DNA of 31,227 bases from JAQBQZ01 sp964554765 (GTDB taxonomy: Bacteria; Patescibacteriota; Minisyncoccia; Phycocordibacterales; CAIRYW01), in assembly GCA_964554765.1 (NCBI GenBank), contig CAZKPS010000008.1, positions 1-31,227 on the forward strand. Reading direction: 5' to 3'. Of the stretch, positions 6,552 to 14,376 are shown in pieces; the first letter of the stretch is position 1, and each line of letters begins with the position of its first letter. Made by a program: the position numbers and the translations under genes. The notes under the pieces are model-generated. The model made no database searches, had not been told where the DNA came from, and worked only from the letters and a program-made list of their open reading frames with translations.

Positions 6552-7487
6552 TTACTTTGTATGTAGATAATTATAGATATCTTCAAGGGCTTTGACTGCA
6601 TCACCTGCAGCGATGTTGTTCTGGTGGTAGAGTCCGTCAGTACAGTCTCCGGCTGCCCAGATGCCTTCTGTTGAACTTTTTTGTGTTCGAGGGTCCACTA
6701 TTACCTGTCCTTGTGGATTTCTTTCTACCACTCCTGCTGCATATTGTGTATTTGCGATAAGTCCGATTTCGACAAAGATTCCTCCAGCTTCTAACTTCTT
6801 GAGTTCTCCTGATATTGCGTCCTTGTAGACAAATCCATTTACAAATTTATCTCCTGTTACTTCTATTGATTCTGCATTTTTGATTGCGGTGACGTTTGGC
6901 TTTGCGAGAACTTTTTCTACTGTGACTGGATCTGCACGAAATGTGTCACCCCGGTTGATAATTGTTACAGACTTACAATATGCTGCGAGCTGGGCAGTTG
7001 TCTCGAATGCAGCATTACCTCCTCCAATAACAATCACATCCTGACCATCATAGAGTGGTCCATCACAGGTGGCACAGTAAGTGAGTCCTTTGTGTTCAAA
7101 GATATCGGCTCCTTTTGCATCGAGTTTTCTTCTGATACTTCCTGATACAATGAGTGCTGTTTTTGTGGTAAACTTTTCTCCTTTCTCTGTCTCGACTTCA
7201 AAGCCATTTTCAATTTTTTGAAGTGTTTTTACTTTGTCTCCTGTTTTTATTTCCACACTTTCACCTGCATACGCACGGAGGTGTGCCTCCATGTTTTTAG
7301 CAAAGTCAGATCCTGAGATAGCGATGGTGCCGATCCAGTTTTCAATCTTTTCTGATACGACACTCTGGCTTTCAAAAGAGTAGGTGAGTAGCAGTGTCTT
7401 AATTCTTTTTCGTGCAGCATAGACTCCTGCTGACACTCCTGCAGGACCGCCTCCGATGATTATTAGTTCGTATTGTGTGTTGTTCAT
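6552..7487 (-). CDS. trxB: Thioredoxin reductase
   Basis: FAD- and NADPH-dependent reductase that recharges thioredoxin in the cytoplasm. Length (311) matches the low-molecular-weight TrxB family. Seen: the FAD-binding GGGPAG (about residues 12-17), the redox-active CATCDG (about 137-142), the NADPH-binding GGGNAAFETTAQLA (about 154-167) and the C-terminal FAD contact GIWAAGDCTD (about 273-282). The promoter lies directly upstream, and its -10 ends 9 nt before the ATG at 7487, which fixes the start and suggests a nearly leaderless mRNA. The NTF2-like gene follows 16 nt after the stop. A ferredoxin-NADP reductase of the same fold is excluded by the CxxC motif. Confidence 0.94.
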   Translation of the reverse strand: MNNTQYELIIIGGGPAGVSAGVYAARKRIKTLLLTYSFESQSVVSEKIENWIGTIAISGSDFAKNMEAHLRAYAGESVEIKTGDKVKTLQKIENGFEVETEKGEKFTTKTALIVSGSIRRKLDAKGADIFEHKGLTYCATCDGPLYDGQDVIVIGGGNAAFETTAQLAAYCKSVTIINRGDTFRADPVTVEKVLAKPNVTAIKNAESIEVTGDKFVNGFVYKDAISGELKKLEAGGIFVEIGLIANTQYAAGVVERNPQGQVIVDPRTQKSSTEGIWAAGDCTDGLYHQNNIAAGDAVKALEDIYNYLHTK

Positions 7488-7496
7488 AGTCGTATA

Positions 7497-7525
7497 ATTT
7501 TACTTTAATTTACAATCTATGTAAA
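7497..7525 (-). promoter_or_regulatory. trxB promoter
   Basis: Leftward: -35 TTTACA (7525-7520), 17-nt spacer, -10 TAAAAT (7502-7497), then 9 nt to the start codon. Confidence 0.65.
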
Positions 7526-7526
7526 T

Positions 7527-7672
7527 CAGTTAGAGTCAAAGGTCAAAAGGCAGAAGTCAAAATTAGTAACTAAAATACAACATCGAATGATGCTGTATTT
7601 TAGTTTTAAATTCTAACTTTAAGTTCTAATTTTTGAGTTTTGATTTTTGACTTTTGATTTTTGACTTATTTC
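7527..7672. repeat. Long mosaic inverted tracts around the ftsZ/trxB terminator
   Basis: Left arm words GTCAAAGGTCAAAAGG and AAGTCAAAATTAG (about 7537-7565) are mirrored by CTAATTTTTGAGTTTTGAT and TTTTTGACTTTTGA (about 7626-7672). Together they enclose the hairpin at 7569-7604. The right tract ends at the ftsZ stop codon. Confidence 0.65.
7569..7607 (-). terminator. Terminator hairpin after ftsZ
   Basis: Arms 7569-7584 and 7589-7604 (ACTAAAATACA/TGTATTTTAGT with one mismatch) and a 4-nt loop. A/T runs on both sides make it usable in either direction. Confidence 0.6.
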
Positions 7673-8817
7673 AGTTTACTTCTTCTTAGAAACGCTGGTA
7701 CTGAGCCCCAGTCATCTTCGTCTTCATCAGCTTTTGGTGTAGGTGCTGATGCTGGTGTCTCTGACACCTTGCTTGGCATCTCTACTTTCGGCTCTTTTGA
7801 TTCTGATGGTGTAACACTGTTAAATATCTTGCCGTCAAAAAGAGATTTCTTTGGTGCTTCACTAGGGAATCCTGCAGCAACTACTGTTACTCGTACTTCA
7901 CCTTTTTTGAGTTTTTCGTCGTGTACTGTACCGAAAATAATTTTTGCGTTTGGATCTACTGAATCTGTGATGAGTTTTGCTGCATCTTGGATTTCAAACA
8001 TTGTAAGATCATCACCTCCTGCGATAGAGAAGAGTACACCCTTTGCTCCTGTGATTGAAACATCAAGCAGAGGGGAATTAACTGCAGCCCGAGCTGCGTC
8101 TACGGCTCTGTTATCTCCTGTAGCTGTTCCGATACCCATAAGTGCACTTCCAGCGTTCTCGAGAACTGCTCGAATATCAGCGAAGTCGATGTTACCGATG
8201 ACTCCTGGAGTTGTAATGAGGTCTGAAATACCTTCTACTGCTTGTTTCAAAATCTCATCACACATTGTGAATGCTTGTCGTGCAGTGGTGTCTTTTGATA
8301 CGGTTGCAAGAAGTCTGTCGTTAGGAATGATGATAATCGCATCTACTGCTTTTCGGAGTTCATCAATACCTTGTTCTGCAAGACGAACTCGCTGCTGACC
8401 CTCAAATGAGAATGGTCGAGTTACAACACCGATTGTAAGAGTGCCGAGTTCTTTTGCTGTCTTTGCAACAACAGGTGATGCTCCTGTACCTGTCCCTCCT
8501 CCTTCACCTCCCGCGATGAATACCATATCTGCACCTTTGATTGCTTCTTGGATTTCTTCTTTTGTTTCTTCTGCCGCTCGTTTACCGATTTCAGGATTCA
8601 TTCCTGCACCGAGACCTTTTGTAAGATTTTTACCGATGTGTATTTTCTTTCGAGCAAGAGAGTTGTGGAGATCTTGAGCATCTGTGTTTACAGAAATAAA
8701 ATCAACACCTTTTACTTTGGCATTAATCATGTGATTGAGCGCGTTCTTTCCTGATCCTCCGATTCCGATTACTTTTATTCGTGCGAATGTTTCTACTTCT
8801 GGTTTTATTTGTGCCAT
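7666..8817 (-). CDS. ftsZ: Cell division GTPase FtsZ
   Basis: Tubulin-like GTPase that polymerises into the division ring at midcell. Seen: N-terminal IKVIGIGGSGKNALN, the tubulin signature GGEGGGTGTG (residues 103-112), TRPFSFEGQQR, the catalytic-loop region around NIDFADIRAVL, and an acidic linker ending in DDWGSVPAFLRRSKLK. The last is the conserved C-terminal peptide that binds FtsA and other partners. Length 383 is normal. It lies downstream of ftsA on the same strand, separated by about 157 nt that contain a possible extended -10, so it can be co-transcribed with ftsA or made alone. No Shine-Dalgarno sequence is visible before ATG 8817. Confidence 0.97.
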   Translation of the reverse strand: MAQIKPEVETFARIKVIGIGGSGKNALNHMINAKVKGVDFISVNTDAQDLHNSLARKKIHIGKNLTKGLGAGMNPEIGKRAAEETKEEIQEAIKGADMVFIAGGEGGGTGTGASPVVAKTAKELGTLTIGVVTRPFSFEGQQRVRLAEQGIDELRKAVDAIIIIPNDRLLATVSKDTTARQAFTMCDEILKQAVEGISDLITTPGVIGNIDFADIRAVLENAGSALMGIGTATGDNRAVDAARAAVNSPLLDVSITGAKGVLFSIAGGDDLTMFEIQDAAKLITDSVDPNAKIIFGTVHDEKLKKGEVRVTVVAAGFPSEAPKKSLFDGKIFNSVTPSESKEPKVEMPSKVSETPASAPTPKADEDEDDWGSVPAFLRRSKLK

Positions 8818-8870
8818 ATAAAGGTTTTTGATTAATTTTGAGTCTGGTCCGACTTATTTCCTATGGCGTT

Positions 8871-8879
8871 ATCATAGCA
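8871..8879 (-). promoter_or_regulatory. Possible extended -10 for ftsZ
   Basis: Leftward TGCTATGAT, a TGn-extended -10 without a good -35. It gives a leader of about 50 nt. Confidence 0.35.
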
Positions 8880-8974
8880 AACAAAGGCTAAAAACAATAG
8901 TGTTGACACTATGATGCTCTTGTTTCCAAATCCAGCTTTGTTTTACAAAGGTTTTTAGGAAAAATGGGTCGAAA

Positions 8975-10183
8975 CTACGGTAAAATTCGTTTTATAAGTT
9001 TGCCGAGTTTTTTGAGGGTTCTCATAAATCCATTTCGTGCAGTTTTGATGAATGTACCACCGAAATCGAATTCTCCGCTAGATTCTCCACCTCTTTCAAT
9101 CCCAATCATTCCAAGACCATAGGCAATAGACCATGTCGCATCATTGAGTGGGAATCTTGTTTCCTCGGTAAATTTTATACCAATCTTTTTTGCTGGGAGT
9201 TTTAATTTATCTTTTACAAGTTCTTCGATGTAAACACTCTGGGCTCCACCACCTGTGATTAGAATTCCTGCTGGTAGAAGTCCATTCTTTCCAATCTTTT
9301 TTAGAGATGTATGAACAAAATCTGTGGTATCTTCAAGGCGCGCCTTTACCACTTCCTCTAATTTTCTTCGAGGGTAAGGGAGACTTTCTGGGCGAGAGAC
9401 TTTTATTCGTTCTGCTTCTTCAAGAGAAACTTTAAATCCGAGTGCAAGATCATTTGTGATGTCTCGACTTCCAAGTGGTGATACCTCGACAGAGATAGGT
9501 GCTCCGTTTTCAAAAACAACAAGTGATACTGATTCTGAACCTATGGTGAGGAGTCCACATCCCGCAATTTGCTGCGATTTTGTGAGTAATGTGATGCTTC
9601 CTGCAATAGGGGATGCAACAATATCTTCGATTCCGATACCTGCAAGACGTGCTGTTTCAAGAAGACTGTTTAGGTGTTGTGATAGTGCGGTGATGAAAAT
9701 TGCTTTTATTTCAAGGGTAGTCCCTACCATGCCTTGAGGCTTACCAAAAATCTGCTTACCATCAATTTTAAATCCGAGCGGTATCGCGTGAAGGACTTCT
9801 CGGTTTCTGGTGATTTCACTAGGTAATTCGTTTTGACAAAGCTCTAGTGCCTGCTCAATATCACTAGAACTTATTACTACTTCTCTTGTACCAAGATTAA
9901 TCGAAGATGTAATGGTAAATCCTTCTAATCCTGCACATCCAATCCCAAAATATGCTTTTTCTATTTTGTAACCAGAAGTCTTCTGGGCTTCATGTATTGC
10001 ACGACGGAGACTCTTAGCGGCATCTTCGGGGCTCACAATGTATCCGTGACGGAGTCCATCTGATTCTGCATATCCAACACCAATCACACGAGGTTTTGAT
10101 TTATCTTCTTTCAGTGATTCAACAACAACTACTTTTATAGTAGCGCTTCCGATATCTATTCCTACTGAAATTTTTTGAGACAT
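8975..10183 (-). CDS. ftsA: Cell division protein FtsA
   Basis: Actin-like ATPase that tethers FtsZ filaments to the membrane. Seen: the phosphate-1 motif GIDIGSATIKVVVVE (about residues 8-22), an SHS2 (1C) region after RHGYIVSPEDAAKSL, the phosphate-2 region LLTIGSESVSLVVFENG, adenosine motif ILITGGGAQSVYIEEL, and a basic amphipathic C-terminal helix (GFMRTLKKLGKLIKRILP) that inserts in the membrane. Length 402 is typical. AGGA three bases before ATG 10183 is a weak ribosome binding site, and an extended -10 lies about 65 nt upstream. ftsZ follows on the same strand, the classic order. Confidence 0.96.
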   Translation of the reverse strand: MSQKISVGIDIGSATIKVVVVESLKEDKSKPRVIGVGYAESDGLRHGYIVSPEDAAKSLRRAIHEAQKTSGYKIEKAYFGIGCAGLEGFTITSSINLGTREVVISSSDIEQALELCQNELPSEITRNREVLHAIPLGFKIDGKQIFGKPQGMVGTTLEIKAIFITALSQHLNSLLETARLAGIGIEDIVASPIAGSITLLTKSQQIAGCGLLTIGSESVSLVVFENGAPISVEVSPLGSRDITNDLALGFKVSLEEAERIKVSRPESLPYPRRKLEEVVKARLEDTTDFVHTSLKKIGKNGLLPAGILITGGGAQSVYIEELVKDKLKLPAKKIGIKFTEETRFPLNDATWSIAYGLGMIGIERGGESSGEFDFGGTFIKTARNGFMRTLKKLGKLIKRILP

Positions 10184-10246
10184 GTATCCTGTAAAGTTTT
10201 ATCCATCTTTTGTTGTGCAATGAGGATAAAATATTTTAATGTAATT

Positions 10247-10255
10247 ATTATAACA
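10247..10255 (-). promoter_or_regulatory. Extended -10 promoter of ftsA
   Basis: Leftward TGTTATAAT (TG-n-TATAAT) without a convincing -35. The leader is about 57 nt. Confidence 0.45.
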
Positions 10256-10309
10256 AACTAATGTGCGAAATACCCATATTGAAAATTATAACTGTACGAC
10301 AATGGATAA

Positions 10310-10346
10310 AATTTTTTAGGATGAATCATAGAAATCCTAAAAAATT
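10310..10346 (-). terminator. Terminator after ybeY
   Basis: AATTTTTTAGGAT (10310-10322) and ATCCTAAAAAATT (10334-10346) form a perfect 13-bp stem with an 11-nt loop, A+T-rich on both sides and about 12 nt after the ybeY stop. Confidence 0.65.
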
Positions 10347-10358
10347 TAAAGGGGAAGC

Positions 10359-10745
10359 CTAAATTTTAAATTTTTTACGGAATTTCTCTTCTACTTTATC
10401 CATTTTACTACCATGTTCGAATCCTTTCAAATGTACAAGCCCGTGTATAAATAGAAAATAAAGAAAATTTATCTTTTCTCTCCCGTACTCTTTTGATTTT
10501 TGATCTGCTTTTTGTTTGCAGATGAATATTTCTCCTGAAGCTTTAGTGATAGGGAAGCTTAGGATATCGGTGGCGTAGTCTTTGTCTCTGTAAGTGAGAT
10601 TTAATTTTTGCATTTCTTTAGCTCCAATAAAAACAACCGAAAGCTCGTACTTTTTGCCAAGTATTGCATCTTTCATGTTACTAAATATTGCCTCATCGAT
10701 TCCGATTGAAGTGGCTTTTGTCTTGTATATGATGCTTGTTTCCAT
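10359..10745 (-). CDS. ybeY: Endoribonuclease YbeY (rRNA maturation)
   Basis: Zinc-dependent endoribonuclease involved in 16S rRNA 3'-end processing and ribosome quality control. Seen: TDILSFP (about residues 67-73) and the metal site HGLVHLKGFEH, which matches the H-x3-H-x5-H pattern of the family. At 128 residues it is at the short end of the family and begins almost directly with the first strand. The start at ATG 10745 is supported by an excellent promoter whose -10 ends 7 nt upstream, predicting a leaderless mRNA. The rpsU terminator lies directly upstream, so ybeY is expressed on its own. Confidence 0.92.
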   Translation of the reverse strand: METSIIYKTKATSIGIDEAIFSNMKDAILGKKYELSVVFIGAKEMQKLNLTYRDKDYATDILSFPITKASGEIFICKQKADQKSKEYGREKINFLYFLFIHGLVHLKGFEHGSKMDKVEEKFRKKFKI

Positions 10746-10752
10746 GCTGTGG

Positions 10753-10781
10753 ATTATATGGTATTACGGTTGCACCTGCAA
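10753..10781 (-). promoter_or_regulatory. ybeY promoter (leaderless)
   Basis: Leftward: -35 TTGCAG (10781-10776), 17-nt spacer, -10 TATAAT (10758-10753), 7 nt to ATG 10745. Its -35 overlaps the foot of the rpsU terminator hairpin. Confidence 0.75.
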
Positions 10782-10826
10782 ATGTAAAAGTCCTATAAAT
10801 ATTTAATTTATAGGACTTTTACATTT
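10780..10826 (-). terminator. Strong hairpin terminator after rpsU
   Basis: 21-bp perfect arms (10780-10800 and 10806-10826) with a 5-nt loop, starting 4 nt after the rpsU stop. Confidence 0.8.
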
Positions 10827-10829
10827 AGA

Positions 10830-11078
10830 TTATTTTTTTCGTTTCTTTGGAAGAAGAGAAATCTTGCCAAGCTTTAGAAGTTTTTCTCTCTCGGCTCGTC
10901 TTTTGAGGACTTCGAGAGTCTTTTTCTTGCTTACATAGTGTGATCGAGCTCTTTCCTCGTATCGGATTCCTCGAACTCGCTTCACAATACCGCTTTCTTG
11001 CACTCGTTTTGTGAATCGTCTAATAAGACTTACGTTGTTTTCTGTTGCGTTTTTATCTACTGCTACGTTTGTTGACAT
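10830..11078 (-). CDS. rpsU: Ribosomal protein bS21
   Basis: Small basic protein of the 30S subunit. An 82-residue protein with the S21 core NNVSLIRRFTKRVQESGIVKRVRGIRYEER followed by a basic helix and a KKRKK tail. This form is longer at the C-terminus than E. coli S21, as in other Parcubacteria. The start is placed at ATG 11078 (MSTNVAVDKN). An upstream in-frame TTG at 11114 is rejected because the -35 and -10 boxes lie between the two and the -10 ends 7 nt before ATG 11078. It is a monocistronic unit with its own promoter and terminator. Confidence 0.93.
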   Translation of the reverse strand: MSTNVAVDKNATENNVSLIRRFTKRVQESGIVKRVRGIRYEERARSHYVSKKKTLEVLKRRAEREKLLKLGKISLLPKKRKK

Positions 11079-11085
11079 AGGGGGT

Positions 11086-11114
11086 ATATTACCACAAGTC
11101 CTCAAACTCTGCAA
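11086..11114 (-). promoter_or_regulatory. rpsU promoter (leaderless)
   Basis: Leftward: -35 TTGCAG (11114-11109), 17-nt spacer, -10 TAATAT (11091-11086), 7 nt to ATG 11078. The same layout and -35 as the ybeY promoter. Confidence 0.75.
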
Positions 11115-11147
11115 ATGTTATGTGATACGGGTTTATAGTTTTGTAGA

Positions 11148-11181
11148 TAAAAAAGAACCCGCCAGTAGGACGACGGGTTCT
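11148..11181 (-). terminator. Terminator of the small basic protein gene
   Basis: Leftward AGAACCCG (11181-11174) pairs with CGGGTTCT (11161-11154), followed by TTTTTT. It lies 35 nt after the stop at 11216. Confidence 0.8.
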
Positions 11182-11215
11182 GAGTAGAAACAGGTGAATA
11201 ACCGAGATGTTTTGG

Positions 11216-11455
11216 TCAAGTCAATTTTTGCCTCTTTTTCTTCGGAATCGAGGTTACGACCGTTCGAGATCTTTTGCCGGCACGGGAGCACTTGTTCCGA
11301 AGGCAAAGCCAGGCAATATATGCACCTGCGGAGATGCCTGATATTCCGAAATGGGACGCGATGTCTCTGATTTGTCGTGGTGTTTTGCAAAACACCATTA
11401 TCATCTGACGTTTATTATCCAGGTCTGCAGAGCTAAATTTGTTTGAGGGTGACAT
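11216..11455 (-). CDS. Small basic protein, possibly DNA-binding
   Basis: A 79-residue protein with a central segment resembling a helix-turn-helix (TPRQIRDIASHFGISGISAG, about residues 25-44) and a strongly basic C-terminus (RAGKRSRTVV...PKKKRQKLT). This would suit a nucleic-acid-binding protein, but no family is recognised. It is a complete single-gene unit with its own promoter and strong terminator. Codon choice is less A+T-rich than in the flanking hisS-like and rpsU genes, as in the accessory genes at 3218 and 16220. The reading is supported mainly by the matching promoter and terminator. Confidence 0.5.
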   Translation of the reverse strand: MSPSNKFSSADLDNKRQMIMVFCKTPRQIRDIASHFGISGISAGAYIAWLCLRNKCSRAGKRSRTVVTSIPKKKRQKLT

Positions 11456-11501
11456 TTAAGGGAAGATTTGGGGTTTCTTCTGACAGTTTTGAGCCATGGT
11501 A

Positions 11502-11530
11502 ATGATAAGGTACCGGTTGGTTTTTGTAAA
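11502..11530 (-). promoter_or_regulatory. Promoter of the small basic protein gene
   Basis: Leftward: -35 TTTACA (11530-11525), 17-nt spacer, -10 TATCAT (11507-11502), giving a leader of about 40 nt. Confidence 0.55.
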
Positions 11531-11609
11531 TGATTAATCAATTTATCGCAACACCTCGATGGAGTACGAGCACTACTCTTTGTCTAAAGCAGGCAGGAAA
11601 TACAAATTC

Positions 11610-11643
11610 AAAATACACCGCAGCTACGCCGCGGTGCATTTTA
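11610..11643 (-). terminator. Terminator after the HisRS-like gene
   Basis: CACCGC (11616-11621) pairs with GCGGTG (11631-11636), extended by flanking AAAAT/ATTTT. Read leftward, TATTTTG follows. It is about 35 nt after the stop at 11676. Confidence 0.65.
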
Positions 11644-11675
11644 TTTGGTTATTAGTTACTTGGATACTAGCTCAC

Positions 11676-12971
11676 TTATCTTAGCCCCTTGAGGTGAGAT
11701 ATCAAGAGGTCTATTTCTACAGTGTCCTGTGACCGGGTAATCATATGTCGGACCACTACGGTGTTCTCGATAGCCTCTTTTTGACCCATCATAATGATGT
11801 AGGGGATGTTTAGTTTTTCGGCTTGAGTGAGTTGGACTGAGAGTTTGTCCTTTGAGAGAGATTGATGGACAGGTATCTTGGCTTTACGGAGGGATTCGAT
11901 AATAGGGAGACTCTTTTTCTTTGCGGTATCACCAAACTGGATAAAGTAAAATTTTGGTTGCTCCTCTTTTTTGATTTTTGTATTTATTTTCTGTATGTAG
12001 TGAGGGTGGATATGAAGCGTAACACCGATGGCAGGGACATCCTTTTTGCCCCACACCTTTTTGGAGAGTCCATTGTATCTCTCTCCAATTGCAAACACTT
12101 CCTTCTGGCTTTTGATCTCAAAGATGGTTTCTGAACAATAGCTTCGGCTTCCGATGAGCTTGTGATTTATTTCGTAGGGGATGTTAAGTGATTCGAGGTA
12201 TTCTAATACTTCTTTAAAGTGTGTACGACTTGTGTCAGAGAGATATGACATTGGCTTTGGAGCATTCTCTACAAATTCTGCCACCTTTGATCCTTTGAGA
12301 TTGAATAGATTAAATACATCTTTTTTTACTTCTGCTCTGTATTCAGAAGGGAGTTTGTTAATCTCTTTCTTTGCATAATTGTTGAGCTCTTTTGCAAAAC
12401 GAGCCATAGATTCTTTGTCTCCGATTGAGTTAATCTCTATAAACATATCCTCTCCAGGATAACGGTCCTTGAGTATTACAAAAGCTGTCTCGATAATCAT
12501 CGCCTCTGCGATTGGCTTTGATGTACCGATGATTTCTAGATTGAATGTTTTGTTGTCGGTGTCTCGTTTGAGATGAGGATTACCTTTTATGGGACCAATA
12601 TAATAGCCAAGGAGTGGTATTGCAATATTAGACCATTTTTTGTCGATATAGTTTCTAACGAGAGAAATCTTTTCTTCGAGGTATCCTGTGAACCGGTCAC
12701 AGTCATCTGTCCATGGTTTTACGATTGCAAGATGAGATTCGCTGAATTTTTTTGCACCAGAGAGGTCTGGTTTTTCGATCTGTATTTCTGGAAGTTCAAC
12801 GAATCCAAAGTGTTTTGCCGTGTACTCAGCCATTTCGAATTCTGGGGATGTTTGCGCAGCCCCTTTGTGAGATTGTTTTTCCTTTCCTTTTTTTTCTTTA
12901 GAAGATTTCTTTGAAGTTTGTTTCATTTTTTGTTTAGTTGATTCTGTCTTTGATTTAGAACTTTTTTTCAT
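11676..12971 (-). CDS. HisRS-like class II synthetase-fold protein with degenerate active site
   Basis: A 431-residue protein resembling histidyl-tRNA synthetase over the catalytic core (INSIGDKESMARF, APKPMSYLSDTSRTHFKEVL) and with a C-terminal anticodon-binding domain (KFYFIQFGD...IPYIIMMGQKEA). Key catalytic signatures are altered. The HisA motif RGLDYY reads GSRSYC, GGRYDGL reads GERYNGL, and the motif 2 region (GPIKGNPHLKRDTDNKTFNL) lacks the usual arginines. The first 40 residues are a lysine-rich tail absent from normal HisRS. It is therefore probably not the cell's main HisRS, but a paralogue that may bind tRNA or a divergent enzyme. HisZ is less likely because HisZ lacks the anticodon domain. 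Confidence 0.7.
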   Translation of the reverse strand: MKKSSKSKTESTKQKMKQTSKKSSKEKKGKEKQSHKGAAQTSPEFEMAEYTAKHFGFVELPEIQIEKPDLSGAKKFSESHLAIVKPWTDDCDRFTGYLEEKISLVRNYIDKKWSNIAIPLLGYYIGPIKGNPHLKRDTDNKTFNLEIIGTSKPIAEAMIIETAFVILKDRYPGEDMFIEINSIGDKESMARFAKELNNYAKKEINKLPSEYRAEVKKDVFNLFNLKGSKVAEFVENAPKPMSYLSDTSRTHFKEVLEYLESLNIPYEINHKLIGSRSYCSETIFEIKSQKEVFAIGERYNGLSKKVWGKKDVPAIGVTLHIHPHYIQKINTKIKKEEQPKFYFIQFGDTAKKKSLPIIESLRKAKIPVHQSLSKDKLSVQLTQAEKLNIPYIIMMGQKEAIENTVVVRHMITRSQDTVEIDLLISHLKGLR

Positions 12972-13001
12972 TGTTTTTTCTTAAATCGTAAATCATAGAT
13001 C

Positions 13002-13556
13002 TTACTTCTGTTCCGCCTTACCCGGCATATAATCAAAACTACTTAATGGAAAGAGTCGAAGTATTGCTCTACCACTTATATGGTCAATCGAAAGTGGTCC
13101 CCAGTTTCGAGAGTCAGAGCTAACAGAACGGTTATCTCCCATTACAAAGTAGCTTTTGCTATCGAGTGTTACTGTTACAGCATTATCTCTTTCTGATGAA
13201 ACGTATGGTTCACTCAGTCTAAATCCATCTGGGTGCTCAGAGTTTTTGATCGTTACTCCGTTATTATCTACGATTACTGTTTCACCTGGAAGACCTATAA
13301 CTCGTTTAATAAAATATGTACTATCTGAAAAAGGAGGTTTAAATACGACAACATCATCTCGCTTTGGTGATCCTAATTTGTATGAGAGTTTATCAACAAT
13401 AAGGTAGTCCCCATCCTTAAAGGTAGGGAACATAGATGTCTGTCGGACGATAAAAGGAGATGCTACAAAATATTTTATAGGTAATGCTATGAGGAGTGCA
13501 ATAATAAATGCTTCAACGAGGTCTTTAAGTGTACTTTTTTTCTTTTGTTGTTCCAT
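13002..13556 (-). CDS. lepB: Type I signal peptidase
   Basis: Membrane-bound serine protease that removes signal peptides from exported proteins. The 184-residue product has one N-terminal membrane helix (about residues 12-30), the catalytic serine in RQTSMFPTF, the catalytic lysine in YFIKRVIGLPGE, and box E in VMGDNRSVSSDSRNWGP. The serine-lysine dyad is intact. The start is ATG 13556 (MEQQKKKSTLKD); the frame stays open upstream, but that part is not conserved and contains the promoter. It would process the many secreted proteins and pilin-like proteins in this window. Confidence 0.95.
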   Translation of the reverse strand: MEQQKKKSTLKDLVEAFIIALLIALPIKYFVASPFIVRQTSMFPTFKDGDYLIVDKLSYKLGSPKRDDVVVFKPPFSDSTYFIKRVIGLPGETVIVDNNGVTIKNSEHPDGFRLSEPYVSSERDNAVTVTLDSKSYFVMGDNRSVSSDSRNWGPLSIDHISGRAILRLFPLSSFDYMPGKAEQK

Positions 13557-13571
13557 TGGTGTCACAATGAT

Positions 13572-13601
13572 ATTATATATATGAGGATTGACGCAAGGCA
13601 A
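13572..13601 (-). promoter_or_regulatory. lepB promoter
   Basis: Leftward: -35 TTGCCT (13601-13596), 18-nt spacer, -10 TATAAT (13577-13572), 15 nt before ATG 13556. Confidence 0.5.
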
Positions 13602-13624
13602 TAAAGATTTCTTAATGAAATCTT

Positions 13625-13711
13625 TAAGTATCCAAGTCACAAGTAAACAAGTTTTCAATTTTAATTTGCATTTTCATTGACCACTTGTTACTTGATTAAT
13701 TGTTAACTTAA
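13625..13711. repeat. Inverted word tracts in the lepB/pth spacer
   Basis: AAGTATCCAAGTCACAAGT on the left is mirrored by CACTTGTTACTTGATTAATT on the right. These are the same words found in frame in tsaD and in several other spacers. Confidence 0.55.
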
Positions 13712-13716
13712 TTTAT

Positions 13717-14304
13717 ATGGGCTACATAATAGTGGGACTCGGGAATCCAGAAAAAGAATACGAACACACCCGACATAATGCAGGTATGATAATTCTTGAT
13801 CAATTTGCAAAGAAAAATGAAGGAACAGAATGGAAAAAAGATAATACAAGAGACGCGCTAATTTCAAAGGTTGAAGTTGAAGGAGAAAAGGTGATTCTTG
13901 TAAAACCGCAGACATTTATGAATAAGTCTGGGATTAGTGTTAAAGACCTTCAGGGTAGTCCAAAGAAACTTGAAAAACTCATCGTGATTCAAGATGATCT
14001 TGATTTACCTTTGGGAAGTATGAAGATTGTGTTTAATCGAGGAAGTGGAGGGCACAAGGGAATTGAGTCTATTGTTCGAAGTGTAAAGAGTGAAGCATTC
14101 GTTCGGGTGCGAATTGGAATCTGTCCTACGACTCCTACAGGCAAAATGAAAAAGCCAAACCATGAGAAGATGCTTGACTTCATCGTAGGAGAATTCAAAA
14201 AACCAGAATTGGATGAGATAAAAAAGGTGGGGAAGAAAGTGTGTGAAGTGATCGAATCAATTGTTATTGATGGATTACAAAAGACAATGACAAATTTTAA
14301 TTAG
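13717..14304 (+). CDS. pth: Peptidyl-tRNA hydrolase
   Basis: Releases tRNA from peptidyl-tRNAs that drop off the ribosome. The 195-residue protein shows the family's residues: GLGNPEKEYEHTRHNAG near the N-terminus with the catalytic His and the substrate-binding Asn and Tyr, KPQTFMNKSG, DDLDLPLG with the Asp that activates the His, and RGSGGHKGIES. Length is standard. It is divergent from lepB across a spacer filled with short word repeats, and there is no Shine-Dalgarno sequence before ATG 13717. A weak A+T-rich hairpin (about 14319-14347) follows. Confidence 0.96.
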   Translation: MGYIIVGLGNPEKEYEHTRHNAGMIILDQFAKKNEGTEWKKDNTRDALISKVEVEGEKVILVKPQTFMNKSGISVKDLQGSPKKLEKLIVIQDDLDLPLGSMKIVFNRGSGGHKGIESIVRSVKSEAFVRVRIGICPTTPTGKMKKPNHEKMLDFIVGEFKKPELDEIKKVGKKVCEVIESIVIDGLQKTMTNFN

Positions 14305-14376
14305 GAAAAAACATCCAAACACTAAAATTTTGATTAAATTTGGTGTTGTGTGATTAATAAAGTACAAACAAAATAT

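Noticed and set aside
7661..8398. Long rightward open frame opposite ftsZ
   Set aside because: Shadow of ftsZ codon bias; serine/alanine-rich and without a start signal.
11676..12971. Calling the gene hisS outright
   Set aside because: Catalytic signatures are altered, so naming it as the functional enzyme would overstate the evidence.
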